From assembly GCA_009761415.1 (NCBI GenBank), contig QUOL01000012.1:124001-188000 (forward strand): DNA of 64,000 nucleotides. The letters are read 5' to 3'. Within the stretch, counting starts at the first letter, position 1, and every line of letters starts with the position of its first letter. A program made the translations under genes and the position numbers. A model generated the notes under the pieces. It saw only the letters and a list, made by a program, of their open reading frames with translations, made no database searches and had not been told where the DNA came from. This DNA comes from Sarcomyxa edulis. Taxonomy: Eukaryota; Basidiomycota; Agaricomycetes; Agaricales; Mycenaceae. Positions 1-11,153 of the stretch are shown one piece after another.

Positions 1-1060
1 ACACACCTTGATTTAAATAAAGCGATTTAAATAAAGCACAGCCAGTCTGTTGTGATGGTAGTACGCTCGAGGAGGAGATCTTGGAGTGGACAGAGTGGTG
101 CGTCAAATAAACAGTTGGTGGTTCGCTAGGAATGGAGATTATCTGCCTCTACGAACGGTGCGATACGTCTAACCTTTTGTCCGCGAGTTCCACTCAATGA
201 AGCTAATGAAAAACTCGGGAGCCCTGAGCTCTTCAGTATATCTATCATTGTAGCCGTCAATCACTCCAACATGACGACTACCACCAGCTTATTCCAACTC
301 TGTCAATCAAGGCGCCGGTGATCGTTAGCGACTTTTGGGAGGGAAGAAGGATCTGTGTTGGTGAGGTTAGAGTGTAAAACCCAACCAAGGTGCGTATTCA
401 ACGTTCTCTATGTTTTCGAGGGGGGGGAGTCCAGATGTCCTTGTCTTTCTCAAACACATAATATATCTTCATTCATATGTTACACAAGAGACGGCCGCAC
501 GGGCTGCGCAAGTATGTGGAGCCGATTCTGGGAGTTATGAATGTGGATGGGGTAGGGATAGGGTGGCAGAGAGCCGTCTGAATCTGTGTTGATTTTACGT
601 GTCAATTGCAATTGTCTATGTAGGGTACGAACGTAGAGCAGATAATCGTTGACCGTAAGATGACTTCAATCTGAATGAACTCGGATGCAAGTACTCCGGG
701 TATGTACACGTCAAGAACACAGCAATATATTGACACAAAAATTCTACAAAGTCTACATATCAAAGATGTCAGAGGGTATATATATACAGTCTATAAGTAA
801 GGACTAGTACGTTCAGGATACACAGCAGAAGGAAAGCGAGGAGGAGGAGGGGAACGCAACGACTCGGAGAAAAAGCTATAAAACAAACATGAAACATAGT
901 TCACGACTAGTACTCGTAAATAGTAAGAGAGCAATATATAATACTAGTTGTATACCGTATCGTAAGTAGGAGTCAAGAGAATATGAATATACAACAGTAG
1001 AAAGACAGTGAGTCGCAAGAATGATTCCCCCTTCATCGAACGTATCCAATAATCAGGACT
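1..1060. other. Non-coding flank, no gene seen
   Basis: No reading frame longer than about 60 codons and no recognisable domain. The sequence is A+T-rich between roughly 700 and 1000, with short TA runs, and lies downstream of the minus-strand gene that ends at 1061, so part of it is probably that gene's 3' untranslated region. Confidence 0.5.
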
Positions 1061-3481
1061 CTACCACAACCTAACCTCAACACCCAACCCACTCCTCCCA
1101 ATCCCCTCACACGCAATCCCACATATTCGCTTCTTTCCAGCAGCCATCAACGGCGTAAGCCCCACATTGCCGTTCCCCTGTCCACCCCCTGATTCCCGTC
1201 TCTTCGTAACATCGAAATTAATCCCCCTCTCCCACATCAGATTCTGCAACGCCCTCAACCTCAGATACACCGGATTAGCAAGCGGGCGGATTCGCCACCC
1301 GACACTGCCGAGGCGGCAGAGACGCGAGCGGGAGAGGAGGGGGATGGGTTTGAAGAAGGTTGGGTAAGGGAGGGGATGTGGGAGGGAGGTCTTTGGATGT
1401 GGAGGAGGTGGGAAGGGGGAGATTAGGGGGATGTATGTTGGGGCTGTGGGTGGTTGGATGGAGGTACAGAGGGAAAGGGATGTGGAAGGGGATGTGGATG
1501 TAGATGTAGATGTAGATGGGGGAGGTATGAAGATGGAGATGTCGGATGGACTAGCGCAGTATCCTGCTGGTTTGGTTTTCTTGGTGGTTGGTCGTGTAGG
1601 AGGCTGCGAGAGGGATGAAGAAGTGTATGGGTGATGCCGATCGTCGAACGCGTCATAAAAGGTGATAGAGAAGGTGATGTAGGCTTCTTGGAACCCCTTG
1701 GCAAGCTCGACGAGCTTGCTCATGCGTCTTACCAGGGTTTGTCCTCCTCCTTGGGGTTTGACACCACTGCGCGACGCGTTGTTTCGATTTGCATGACGAG
1801 ATGCGGGTGAAGATGGCAAAGAGGAGGTAAAAGAAACTGAAAGATCGGGTCCGAGTGGGGTATGGGCCAAACCAACGGGGGTCAGACGATGGCAGGAATG
1901 ATGAGACAGTGGCGATGCACGAGGATCTGCGTGTGCGAGAGAGGAGAACGATGCATTGGGTTTCTTCAACCACGAGGTTATGGGTGATGTCGAGGTCGAT
2001 GTGGAAGGGGAAGTAGGAGCGGTGGAGGCTGATGAAGATGAAGATGATAGTGAACTTGAACTACGGCTGCTGCTGCTGCCTGTACTACTGAAAGATAGCC
2101 ATGAGCTCGCACGAGATATCTTCGAGATGCCGCTTCCACTGGGCGATGAGGAGGGAGCTGCGGCATGAGCACAAGCAGCACAATACCCCGTGTTAGAGCT
2201 GCCTCTTCTCAGCAGCACCCCTTCGTTCGTATTCGGACTCTTTCCCTTCCCTTTCGTCTGCCTTCTCTCGCCTGCTTCCCACTCTACAACCTTCAGGAGA
2301 CCCTCCAAGAGCTGACCTTGCCTCCTCTTCCTCTGTCCTTCGGGAGTGGATGTGTAAGTCAAACTCGAGGTGAGCGGCAGTTGCGATTGATGTAAGCTGC
2401 TTGCGCGACTTGTGGTGGTACTGGTAGGAGGCGGTTCTATAGGAAACAATGCGCCTTCCATGCTATGTACGACATCTTTAAAAGAGACGATTTCGACTCC
2501 GGGAGATAGACGCGGGCTGGATGAAGCCAGAATTTGCCGAGTCAGGGAGTTGTAATCAGAAGGAACGACTGACATGGCGTCGTACAGAGAAGACGTGTCT
2601 GTGGGGCTTTGGTTGAGCTCAGAGAAAGTGGTGTAGGACACTACACCTTGTGGATACAGCTTGGATTGAGTGATCCTTGCTCTCCGTTGCAGCTGAAGTC
2701 TTGTATTCTCCTCTGCCACGCGTCCTCGAATGTCCTCCTTCTTTCGTCTGTATTCGTCCTCTTTCGCGCGTCTCCTCGTCGCGTGCTCCTTTGCTTCTCT
2801 CAACCTGTTCTTCGCATCCTGCCATACCACCTCACATTTCCTCAAGTTCTCTCTCTTCAACTCCTCTTCCCTCGATACGAGAATCATCTCCTTCTGCTTC
2901 CTCCTCAACTCTTCTAGACGCGTCTCATCCTCCTCCTCCAAGCGTACCCTCCGTCCCACATCCGGTAGAAAACATACGTCAAAGTCTTCATCCTTTACCT
3001 CGTCTATCCTAGGATCATTGTCCGACGTGACTTCGATTCCCTTGAGTTTGAGGAGTAGAATCTTGGCAAGGTGCATGTTCTCCAGGGCGTACGCGACGTG
3101 GACTTGATCTGAAAGAGATCGGGGAGGAGATGGAGGTGAGTGGTAATACCTATCGTCGTGGTCAGGCTTGGCTGAGAGGCGGGTGGCATCAAAAAAGGAA
3201 GGTAGTGGCACTGGTTGTGACGGTGATACGGTGTGTCGGATAGATGGGCTGCGAGTAATGGTGGGAGATGGTGGTGTCAGTGGTGGCGGCGGTGGCGGCA
3301 GGTCTGGTATTGTGGCGCGCAAGTACAATCTACTCTGAGGTGAGATCCGACGTTCCTCGGAGGCTTGTCGCGCGATAGCTACATGTGAGACTTGACGAGA
3401 ACGACCGCGTCTTTGCATGGGTCCTCCGTACGTGAAGGCCGGAACGAAGGCTGCGTTACTAGCCGATGATGGTAGATACAT
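1061..3481 (-). CDS. Large disordered coiled-coil protein, function unknown
   Basis: An uninterrupted frame of 806 codons that I do not recognise. Visible parts: a basic N-terminus, a proline run near residue 60-70, a charged E/R/K-rich stretch around residues 180-270 that should form a coiled coil, a long serine-rich low-complexity block around residues 450-520, and a proline/serine/threonine-rich part before a short C-terminus. The region near residues 570-640 (LVELAKGFQEAYITFS) looks like folded helix. Part of the low-complexity 3' half could be unspliced intron, because alternative frames are open there too. It is divergent from the F-box gene starting near 4.1 kb, with about 630 bases between them. 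The start is the first ATG of the frame. The gene is likely real; its exact exon structure is uncertain. Confidence 0.55.
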   Translation of the reverse strand: MYLPSSASNAAFVPAFTYGGPMQRRGRSRQVSHVAIARQASEERRISPQSRLYLRATIPDLPPPPPPLTPPSPTITRSPSIRHTVSPSQPVPLPSFFDATRLSAKPDHDDRYYHSPPSPPRSLSDQVHVAYALENMHLAKILLLKLKGIEVTSDNDPRIDEVKDEDFDVCFLPDVGRRVRLEEEDETRLEELRRKQKEMILVSREEELKRENLRKCEVVWQDAKNRLREAKEHATRRRAKEDEYRRKKEDIRGRVAEENTRLQLQRRARITQSKLYPQGVVSYTTFSELNQSPTDTSSLYDAMSVVPSDYNSLTRQILASSSPRLSPGVEIVSFKDVVHSMEGALFPIEPPPTSTTTSRASSLHQSQLPLTSSLTYTSTPEGQRKRRQGQLLEGLLKVVEWEAGERRQTKGKGKSPNTNEGVLLRRGSSNTGYCAACAHAAAPSSSPSGSGISKISRASSWLSFSSTGSSSSRSSSSLSSSSSSASTAPTSPSTSTSTSPITSWLKKPNASFSSLAHADPRASPLSHHSCHRLTPVGLAHTPLGPDLSVSFTSSLPSSPASRHANRNNASRSGVKPQGGGQTLVRRMSKLVELAKGFQEAYITFSITFYDAFDDRHHPYTSSSLSQPPTRPTTKKTKPAGYCASPSDISIFIPPPSTSTSTSTSPSTSLSLCTSIQPPTAPTYIPLISPFPPPPHPKTSLPHPLPYPTFFKPIPLLSRSRLCRLGSVGWRIRPLANPVYLRLRALQNLMWERGINFDVTKRRESGGGQGNGNVGLTPLMAAGKKRICGIACEGIGRSGLGVEVRLW

Positions 3482-4112
3482 TTGTCAGTGTGCATAAACT
3501 TTAGGGGGGAAAGAAAGGGAAAGGATAGATACTGGAAGACTTGAATATAAAGAGGGCGATGCCGTGAACAGGTGGTTGAAGGTAGATCTAGGATGGAAAT
3601 AAAGGGGGAATGTTGGCGAATTGCTGGCGAACTGTTAGCAATAAGAGAAAGAGTTGACAAAGAGTGGCAGTCCGAGTGGAAGGATGGCCCACGATGAGCC
3701 ACGAGCGAGTCTGCATAAGGTTACTTTTTCGCCTAACTTGCTAAAATTCTTTATTAACTTTAACTTGACTTTTCTCACGTTTCGCCATTTCAACTCTATA
3801 GGCTAAGTTAACGTCTAACACCCAATTATCCATACCCTATTTCAAGCCACTCACTCGGACTGAGATATCGAACAGCTGATTCGCTTCAAGTCTGCTTCTA
3901 GCCCTATACCAGAAGTACTAACACTCGTGAACCTCGAGTAGTATCTTCAAGTTTGAACCGTCACAGCTTCATTTACCAAACTGGCCATCTGGAAAAGCAT
4001 CCTCAAAGGCGTTCTATCTACGTCTCGTTCCACTGTTTCTATTGTCAATCCCTCTAGTGCCAGCACTTGCTCTCCATCTCATGACGTTCGCGATGTCACT
4101 GCTAAAATCTCT
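3482..4112. promoter_or_regulatory. Divergent promoter interval
   Basis: About 630 bases separate two genes transcribed away from each other (minus strand from 3481, plus strand near 4113), so the interval should hold both promoters. It has short pyrimidine-rich stretches on the plus strand between 3720 and 4080, as often seen upstream of fungal genes. No defined TATA box or other element is claimed. The 5' end of the F-box gene may itself lie in this interval. Confidence 0.35.
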
Positions 4113-5573
4113 GTGTCGTCTTTGCCAAACCTTCCCATAGAGATATGGCGTCGAATCTTCGCATTCGTTATCCGTCTTTCCAGCGCAGCCAACGCTATCG
4201 ATCTCGAAGACCCATTCGACTTCTCCTCAGATGACTCCGAACCACTCCTTCGCTACGGACACCATGCCAAAGATGGGGCTGCTTTACTTTTAGTCTGCAG
4301 TGGATGGTATGCCGTAGCCTCGGAGATACTAGTGGAATACCTCATCATTTCCTCTGAACCGCAACTCCTCCTTATCATCAAAAAGCTTGAGAAGAGCAAG
4401 AAAAAATCCAATGGCGCAGGAGGGGGAGGATTGGGCGAATGGATTCGCCGTATCGATTTCCAACTCCTCGCCCCCGAAAAACCAAATGAGAAACATCAGG
4501 AAAACAAGATGAGGTTGATCATCCGCCTGTTGAAGTGTACCCCGAACCTCACCATATACGTGAGTCGCTGCGGTGCTGATAATCCTAGCGAACAACCCCG
4601 GAAAACACCCACAGATATCATACGAGCCTTGGCAGATAATTGTGGTCCCTCTTTGCGCCGTATCGACTGGGGCTCTTCTCTGGAAGCACCATCATGGGCT
4701 GACCTTATTCAAGTCCTATTTCCTGCCACTCCAAACTTACGAACGCTCCGTCTCTCATGTATATACTCCTACACCTTACCCTCATTCAGCCACCCACCCC
4801 CTCACGCAACACTCCCCTCCCTCAAAACCCTCTCACTTGGCCTTCTCTCGCCCCAGCCTCCTCAACAACAAAACCCAAACACACCCCGCATCCAAATGCC
4901 CTCTTCCTGGGCTCCCCTCTTTCACAACCTATCCCTATTCCCCACTCAACTCCCCTCCCTACGCCGACTCGACATCGATGTCATCCCCCCCGGTTCCATT
5001 TCCCAAACCTTCTTCTCCACCCACGGCTCCAAAATCGTCTTCCTCCGCACCGCATCCTGGGCAACATTCACCCCCCTCCCCACCACCCTCCAATCCCTCC
5101 CAAACCTCCACACCCTCGTACTCTCACATGCCAACGAGGAATTCACCGTCCCAGAGCCCCATCCCACCTTACAGCGGATCTGTATCGTTCCTTTCGACGA
5201 TACATACACTTACACATCACCCCAGCTGATGGTCAACGTCCCTCCTCGGGTGTTCACATTGGCGGTACTCGCACCACTCGACGAGATCCTGATGGCGCTA
5301 TTGGATATGGGGATGAGGTGCCCGTTACTGACGACTGTGCGGATTAGGGATGTTGGAACGTTTGCCGATTTGGTGGATCATGGGTTGTGGTTGTATATGT
5401 GGTGGAGACGGTGGAATTTCCGGGGTGTGAGGTTCGAAGATAGGATTGGGAGGTCGTTTAAGAATCCGGTTATCGGTGAGTCCTCTTCAAAGAACTGGTT
5501 TGACGTATCTTCCGTTGATAACTTATCGGCTTATCTAGAGGAGGACAAACTGTTGGCCTTGATCAAAGGATAA
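4113..5573 (+). CDS. F-box protein with leucine-rich C-terminal region
   Basis: F-box proteins are substrate receptors of SCF ubiquitin ligases and bind Skp1. The N-terminus (LPNLPIEIWRRIFAFVIRL) is a typical F-box start, followed by a basidiomycete-type continuation (LLLVCSGWYAVASEILVEYL). The rest of about 486 residues has leucine-spaced segments resembling degenerate leucine-rich repeats. The frame is open for at least 100 bases upstream without an ATG, so a short first exon probably supplies the start; 4113 is only a frame limit. Near the 3' end a consensus GT-AG pair (5476-5538, 63 nt) may be an intron. Removing it keeps the frame, so both forms encode the same C-terminus. No defect is seen. 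The target protein cannot be inferred. Confidence 0.75.
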   Translation: MSSLPNLPIEIWRRIFAFVIRLSSAANAIDLEDPFDFSSDDSEPLLRYGHHAKDGAALLLVCSGWYAVASEILVEYLIISSEPQLLLIIKKLEKSKKKSNGAGGGGLGEWIRRIDFQLLAPEKPNEKHQENKMRLIIRLLKCTPNLTIYVSRCGADNPSEQPRKTPTDIIRALADNCGPSLRRIDWGSSLEAPSWADLIQVLFPATPNLRTLRLSCIYSYTLPSFSHPPPHATLPSLKTLSLGLLSPQPPQQQNPNTPRIQMPSSWAPLFHNLSLFPTQLPSLRRLDIDVIPPGSISQTFFSTHGSKIVFLRTASWATFTPLPTTLQSLPNLHTLVLSHANEEFTVPEPHPTLQRICIVPFDDTYTYTSPQLMVNVPPRVFTLAVLAPLDEILMALLDMGMRCPLLTTVRIRDVGTFADLVDHGLWLYMWWRRWNFRGVRFEDRIGRSFKNPVIGESSSKNWFDVSSVDNLSAYLEEDKLLALIKG

Positions 5574-6110
5574 TGGCTTTCGCCTTCGGCTGTATTGATT
5601 TTAGCGATCAGTGATCGGCTCGCGAAAAGGCTACAAATCGAATTTCGGCGTTGTGCGCTTTTCTTCCTCTGAGCTCTAGGATAGTCAGATCAATTTTGAA
5701 CTTTGATGCATCCCCGTTTTTTTGGAGGGACAGGAGCAGTATCCCGGAATTTGAGTCACCTTTTTCTAAAATTCATTATGATTTTTGAAATAGCCTTATA
5801 TGGTAACCGGCGAAACAAGGGAATTCAAACTCAGATCGACAATCAAAGCTTGCTCCTAGTAAAATATACCATATATTGATTCTGATCTAAAAAAAAAAGG
5901 TGCGAGTGCCAATATTTTCGGAATCAGCTGTAACCCTCGGCACTTGCTTGTAATATCGCCTCACCACTTGTCGCTCACGATTCTCGTCCCTACGAAGTCG
6001 CATACTCATATAACTACAGACTTAGCGAGTCTTTCTATCCACGTCCCACCAAATAGATCCATATTCGACGCGTGGAACTTCGCTGTGACCCTCTTCATCT
6101 ACGCTGTAGG
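5574..6110. other. Intergenic, A+T-rich
   Basis: No gene seen. It contains a short poly-A run near 5889 and lies between the F-box gene and the putative first exon of the Zn2Cys6 regulator, so it probably holds the terminator of one and the promoter of the other. Confidence 0.4.
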
Positions 6111-7699
6111 ATGGAAACAGATTCATACGCGGTGAGTGCTCACGGCATATGTTAATCTTGTCTCGTTCTCATATTTGTGACTGAAAGAGCCTTTCGCCCT
6201 TTGAACGATTGGTTCGAGAAACGGACGAAGTTTTTTCACGGACGTTCCCTGGTTCCACGCAATCTTACTACGATACAGACGATAATGAGTACCCGAGCTC
6301 TAGCGGAAATGACAAGCTAAATCATTCAGCTTCTTCGCCCGAATCTACCGAAGTTTTACCTTCTCTGATGAACTCGGACGCGCCCGATATTTTCGTTCAG
6401 CCGGAGTATCACCACCTCACACCACCAGAGTTGTCCAGCAACTCTGGCCAAAACATCCACGGATCGGCGGACTCCGATGTAGTCCAAGACTGCGCAACTC
6501 CTGTGATTTCCCCTCCCGTTGGGTATATCTCCGACCAGAAAGTGTCAGCCGCCGTACACGCCGTAGTGATCGCCATAAAAAATCGCCGTAGTTTCCAATT
6601 CAGACATGCACTCGTATCCGACGACCGCGAATCACCGTATCGCGTAATCTGCGAACAGGTAGACAAAGAGTACGAAGCTGTTGAAAACGGCTCTCCTGCG
6701 GTGCGAGATGCTCATACACTCCTACATTGACTCAAATCACTCATTTCATAAGCAGGTGACGAATGAAAACTATAGAATTTATGAACCTTTTGCCTTGTCT
6801 CCCACTTCAACTGCGTATGTAGAGCCCATCCCAAGTAACCTTGTCGTACCCTCCCAGCGCTCCTTCGGTGACTTGATCGATCAGATGTACCCCGGTAGCC
6901 CTATTCGTATGCACCGGCCATATGAACCATCCGAAACTTCATGTACCCTAAGCCATACTTATCCCACATCCCCACTCTCTCCCGCCGACTCGTACACTCC
7001 TTATGCTTCAGGCTCAAATGTGAAGCAAGACCAAGATGAACTGCCTCAGGACTGGTACAGCTCTCCTGTCCAAGAGGAAGCCAAGTATTTTATGACCAGT
7101 TGGCCTTTGAGCGTATCCCCTACGATTCACATTCCCGTTCCCGTTCGCGCTGTCATTCAATCGGACACGGAGCTTTCTCAGTCCCAGGATGCCTCGGGCT
7201 GTGCCGAAATATACAATAGTCTTAATACGCGTCGTCGGCGTCCTAATGCTTCTTCGTCGAAAAGTCGACTCCATTTGCAGTCCCAGAAACACCCACCATC
7301 GCGATATTCTACGTCGCCTCGTCTCACAACGCGACTCAGTCAGTTATGGGCACCAGACAAGAAGCCTTTCCTAGCATGCCTCTTCTGCAGAGGTAGAAAG
7401 ATAGCGTGCCGCCCCCCAGAGAGCTCGGATCGAACTTGCGCGTACGTTCCTCTATTTTTACCTTCTTACTTAGTCATTTTATCAACGGGCTAGTGCACGT
7501 TTTTTCTTATCGTGCCTCATTGTTGTTCAATATGAGTCAATTACTAACATGCTTTATCTCCTTTCATAGCCAGTGCCAACGGAGACAGCTCCAATGCATC
7601 TACCCAACGAAGAGCCACCGCGGTATACGCAAGAAAAAAACGCCTCTGTCGAAACCTGGCCGGAAGGTGATGTTGAAGGCAGCCCCGCCCCAGGATTGA
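6111..7699 (+). pseudogene. Zn(II)2Cys6 transcription factor, frame-disrupted
   Basis: Fungal binuclear zinc cluster regulator of the basidiomycete type with the DNA-binding domain at the C-terminus. Proposed exons: 6111-6131 (METDSYA), then 6188 onward, and a last exon 7570-7699 after an intron 7442-7569. The cluster spans that intron with spacing Cys-x2-Cys-x6-Cys-x9-Cys-x2-Cys-x6-Cys, followed by YPTKSHRGIRKKK, a basic tail typical of the family. Upstream is a helical segment (FQFRHALVSDDRESPYR) also typical of these proteins. Around 6695-6725 the reading frame shifts: one frame runs into a stop at 6728 while the next frame continues the protein. Both frames look like adjacent family segments, suggesting a small deletion. 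Either a pseudogene or an assembly collapse. The zinc cluster itself is intact. Confidence 0.7.
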
Positions 7700-7939
7700 C
7701 ACACATAGATTTTTTACACGTACGATACGTATACCCTTTTGCTCTCCCGCATTCCTCGAATTTTACTTTGAGTTGGAATACATACTCTGTTTTCGTTCTT
7801 GTTTTGAAGTTGTTGTACTTACTGTTACATCTGGCGAAATTGTTTATATCAAATAATATGTACCTCGTAGTTGGGTACTTTCACGGTATATAATGCGATG
7901 TCACTCTGTACACTTGGTCGTTGGGTGGCACCAAATCCC

Positions 7940-8570
7940 GGCGTCCTATGTATTGCATCAGAAGAGATGGAAAAGGTGATCACGAGAAGACGTACCTCGA
8001 AAACATGCTTGAGAGGATCCGTAGCTTCTTGCCAAGTATCGATCAAGTGTTTATGCCTTTCTTGCGCCCCAGCCGTACCTATGCAAAGTTTTTAGGAGTG
8101 CGGAGCAGGTCCGGTATAGTCTTGGATCTAGATCAGTGGGCGTATCAGGGAGTGGCAGGACTTCGATCTTTAGCACAGGAGGTGGAAGATCAATTTGACC
8201 GTCGAGTGGCGGTGGTTGTATGAAACGGAAGGTTAGATGATGGACCTTCGGATGGTAGTATGGCAGAGGGGTCTCGGGGCTCACGATGGGAGTAAGCACC
8301 AACGTAAATGGAACAGAGCTATCATGGGACGTCGCTGCTCGGTATATCGTACAATGTTGGTCCGATGCCGAATCCCGCAATGGCCTTCTAGGCAATAATC
8401 GACGATGTACATTGCAAATTGGATGTAAACCCTTCAACTCAGGAACCGAAGGAGGCAGATGTGCAAGTGACGACGATTCGAATACAGTATCATCGACTGT
8501 TTTTGAGAATAAGGGTAGAGTTATATTTGGGGTGGTTTATGAGCTGAGAGACAGCGATCTCAAACTACAG
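7940..8570 (-). pseudogene. Remnant of Trm44 tRNA-Ser Um44 2'-O-methyltransferase
   Basis: Trm44 is a SAM-dependent enzyme that methylates U44 of tRNA-Ser in fungi. The minus strand keeps pieces in the right order: an N-terminal helix (LINHPKYNSTLIL), then LLPRRPLRD, a central part (PLPYYHPKVHHLTFRF), and RLYRTCSALLKTLHRYGWGA. The frame then jumps to HLIDTWQEATDPLKHVFE, followed by a GT donor and an acceptor before DAGI, where similarity stops. A stop codon interrupts the N-terminal piece near 8560, a frameshift occurs near 8490, and the conserved stretch after GWGA is deleted near 8070. The SAM-binding domain is absent, so it cannot be functional. A retained intron position argues for DNA-level duplication or capture, not a retrocopy. 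The identification uses remembered family consensus. Confidence 0.65.
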
Positions 8571-9016
8571 ACACGAATGAGCGACAGTGGTCCCCAAAAG
8601 ACAGTGAGGGTCCCTACGATTCTATAGGGAAATCTGCAGGGCAGGATATGAGAGGTATCCACGATACATCGACTCAGATGCCATGACTTCGGTACATGAC
8701 GTAGGACTATATGGAGGACGCAATACGGTGTTGGAAGACATTGCAGTGATTTTTGTGGGTCTTTATGCCAGAGGGATTTTCCAGTCGACCGTAGAACCAA
8801 ATTGACTGTAGTTTTGATTTCTCGGGGTCCAAATAATCCGGTATGTCTGAGTTTCAGATAGATTCTAGGGCACAGTGCGAGGGTGAGGATACCTTTCGAG
8901 ATGTCTTTCGGTTTCGTCTAAAGAAGAAAAAAGGAAGTTTGTCAGGCCAATCAGCGGGTGTATAGAAAAGTAGACCGTGACTTGGGTATGAGTACAGGGC
9001 TTTGAGAAATTCATGT
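8571..9016. other. Intergenic, nothing recognised
   Basis: No domain or repeat identified between the Trm44 remnant and the left arm of the inverted-arm element. Confidence 0.35.
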
Positions 9017-10291
9017 CCCATGTGTAAAAACGACGCGGAATAATAAAATAAATCAAGAAAATCCAGAAAAATCAAAGAAATAAGGAGAATTGGATTGAGC
9101 ATTGTTCAAAGGGATGTACTGCAGTAGGGATATGGTATATACATGCTGGATGACTGACGGTGTCTGCGCAACTCCTGCCCTGAGGCCTGAGTCTTGACTG
9201 GATGTCATAACCTGTCCTCTACAACTCTTCTAGTTGTCCCTGTTCCTTCAAAGACAAGACGGCTGATGCACTGACACCTATGACCCCACACTATGACCCC
9301 ACACAGCTACTATGTACGCGCAATAATTCTGAGCTAATGGTACTATCTGCAGAACTTGGTGCGGCATCGTCATTGAGATGATACTTGAAATTGTCGCTTC
9401 CGGAGATCGTCGCAGTGTAATGTGGCTCAAGAGATTCTTGACCGAGCCAGAAGGATACGGATGTTGCATGAAAGTGGGAAGTTATGGGCAAAGCCTGGTA
9501 GTGGCCGGTTGATTTTGGGGTGCGGGGACGTGTTGGTCTATCGGTGGCACTAACTTAGGATAGGCTACCAAAGGGATATACTCTTTACATGCTGGTAGAA
9601 GACACGAAGGAAACATACGCTAGTAATCAGAACAACCGACTACCCCCCAACCATAAGTCCAACCCACTGATCCCAGCCATCATTTGTCCTTGACACTCAA
9701 AATCGACACCATTTGATACCACTGTCGCAGGATAGTAGGGTTTCGGAGGGTTGTTGATCCAGGCCAGAAGAATGTGAATCCTCGTACGAAAATTTAATCC
9801 AGGGATGCGGGACGCGTCGTCGTCGACTCGTCGAGTTCACTGGACGGGTTTCGTCGCATTTCTGCATCATGCAGTCAGGCCTGGTGAGGATCCTTGGGGA
9901 TTATGTGCCAGTGCTGATTTCTGCTGCTGTCTCGAACGCAGACACCTGCTCTCGAAATCGGTGCTGTAAAGGGCTGTCTCGGATGGCTGTTGTTCCGCTC
10001 GATCTTCGTCGAAGCTTCATCATCAAGGTTTTGTTGGGGCACAGAAGGTCTTAAAGGAGTCTGAGAGGAAGGACGGACAGTGTGGCAGATGTTGGAGTGA
10101 GATGACGCAGGAGGACATCCAAGTTGCTACGATCAAGGGTGTTATACTATGCATGTCCTCTATCATCCAGCATGTATGTCTCTAGTGTATCCAACCCCTC
10201 TAAACTATGCCCATTCCAATTCTCCTTATTTCTTTGATTTTTCTGATTTTTCTTGATTTATTTTATTATTCCGCGTCGTTTTTACACGTGG
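9017..10291. mobile_element. Non-autonomous element with ~82-bp inverted arms
   Basis: The left arm at 9017-9102 and the right arm at 10206-10291 are inverted copies at about 90% identity, sharing for example the core ACGACGCGGAATAATAAAAT. Weaker inverted similarity continues inward to about 9157 and 10145, including ACATGCTGGATGA. A related fragment (AAAGGGATATACTC, then ACATGCTGG) recurs around 9570-9595. The interior has no coding capacity. No clear target duplication was found. It fits a foldback or terminal-inverted-repeat element without transposase, lying between the Trm44 remnant and the N-terminally truncated O-methyltransferase. Confidence 0.6.
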
Positions 10292-11153
10292 GAGTCTCTA
10301 ACAGTACAGAAGTTCTCACGATTGTCTATGCCTCAACATCCTTGCATACTGAGGTAGTCTACCCCGTCATCCCGTGGTTTCCTTCACCTTTCGTTCACCC
10401 CACCGTCGGTCTCGTTCACTGCCATTCACGCACCCCGCCGTCACCTTGTTACTCCACTGTTGGTTCTCCCACTGCCACCTCTTCATATCACCTCCCCTGT
10501 CGGCTTGGTCCACACCACCATCATCCCATCCTCCCACTCTACCGTCGTCTTGGCGGAGGTACACTACTTCCGCGGAGACATTTGTCGCCCATGGGTGATT
10601 CTGCTGATATGAAGGAAGAATGTGAGGTGCAAGGTGTACGCGTATCGAGTGAGACTGAGACGCCTTTATAGTGATTTCCTAGATACCGTCGCGTCGGATA
10701 CTGTCCACGTTTCATTCGTTATGGAATCGACAAGTTTGGTCTGTCTGTGTCTAGGATTCCTGTCGTTTCTCTAGCAGAATCCACCCGCGTGCCCTCATAC
10801 CCTGGGATTTGCCTGGCATTGTCGGCTCCTATCCAAATACCTCACACAATTCTAAGTTCAGGCATGGCTGAAAAGTTCCGCTCCATCGCGTCAATGGCAC
10901 AGAACCAGTGGAATGACCATAACGTTCAACTTGGATTAACGAAGAGATATCAACTCAGTAAAGAACACGCGAAAGACGTCGGAATGACGTGTGGCTCGAG
11001 TGGGGCTGATACAGAGGATCAGATAAGGGCGGAAGCAGAACTGCCAGAGAAGCAGATGGAATGGGCTGGTGATGATATTGCGTTGCTGCCTGAAGACGAC
11101 GGGACACCAACTATGTCGAATGCAGTAGCTTCTGCGTCGAGACACTCGGGCTT
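10292..11153. other. Unassigned region upstream of the methyltransferase
   Basis: A 136-codon plus-strand frame (10747-11157, with MAEKFRSIASMAQNQW inside) is open here but I recognise no family. It could be part of a rebuilt 5' end of the following methyltransferase gene, or chance. Pyrimidine-rich sequence fills 10360-10560. Confidence 0.25.

Noticed and set aside
4573..5347. Long overlapping proline/histidine/threonine-rich frames on the plus strand inside the F-box gene
   Set aside because: They are low-complexity frame shadows of a C-rich coding stretch with no domain of their own.
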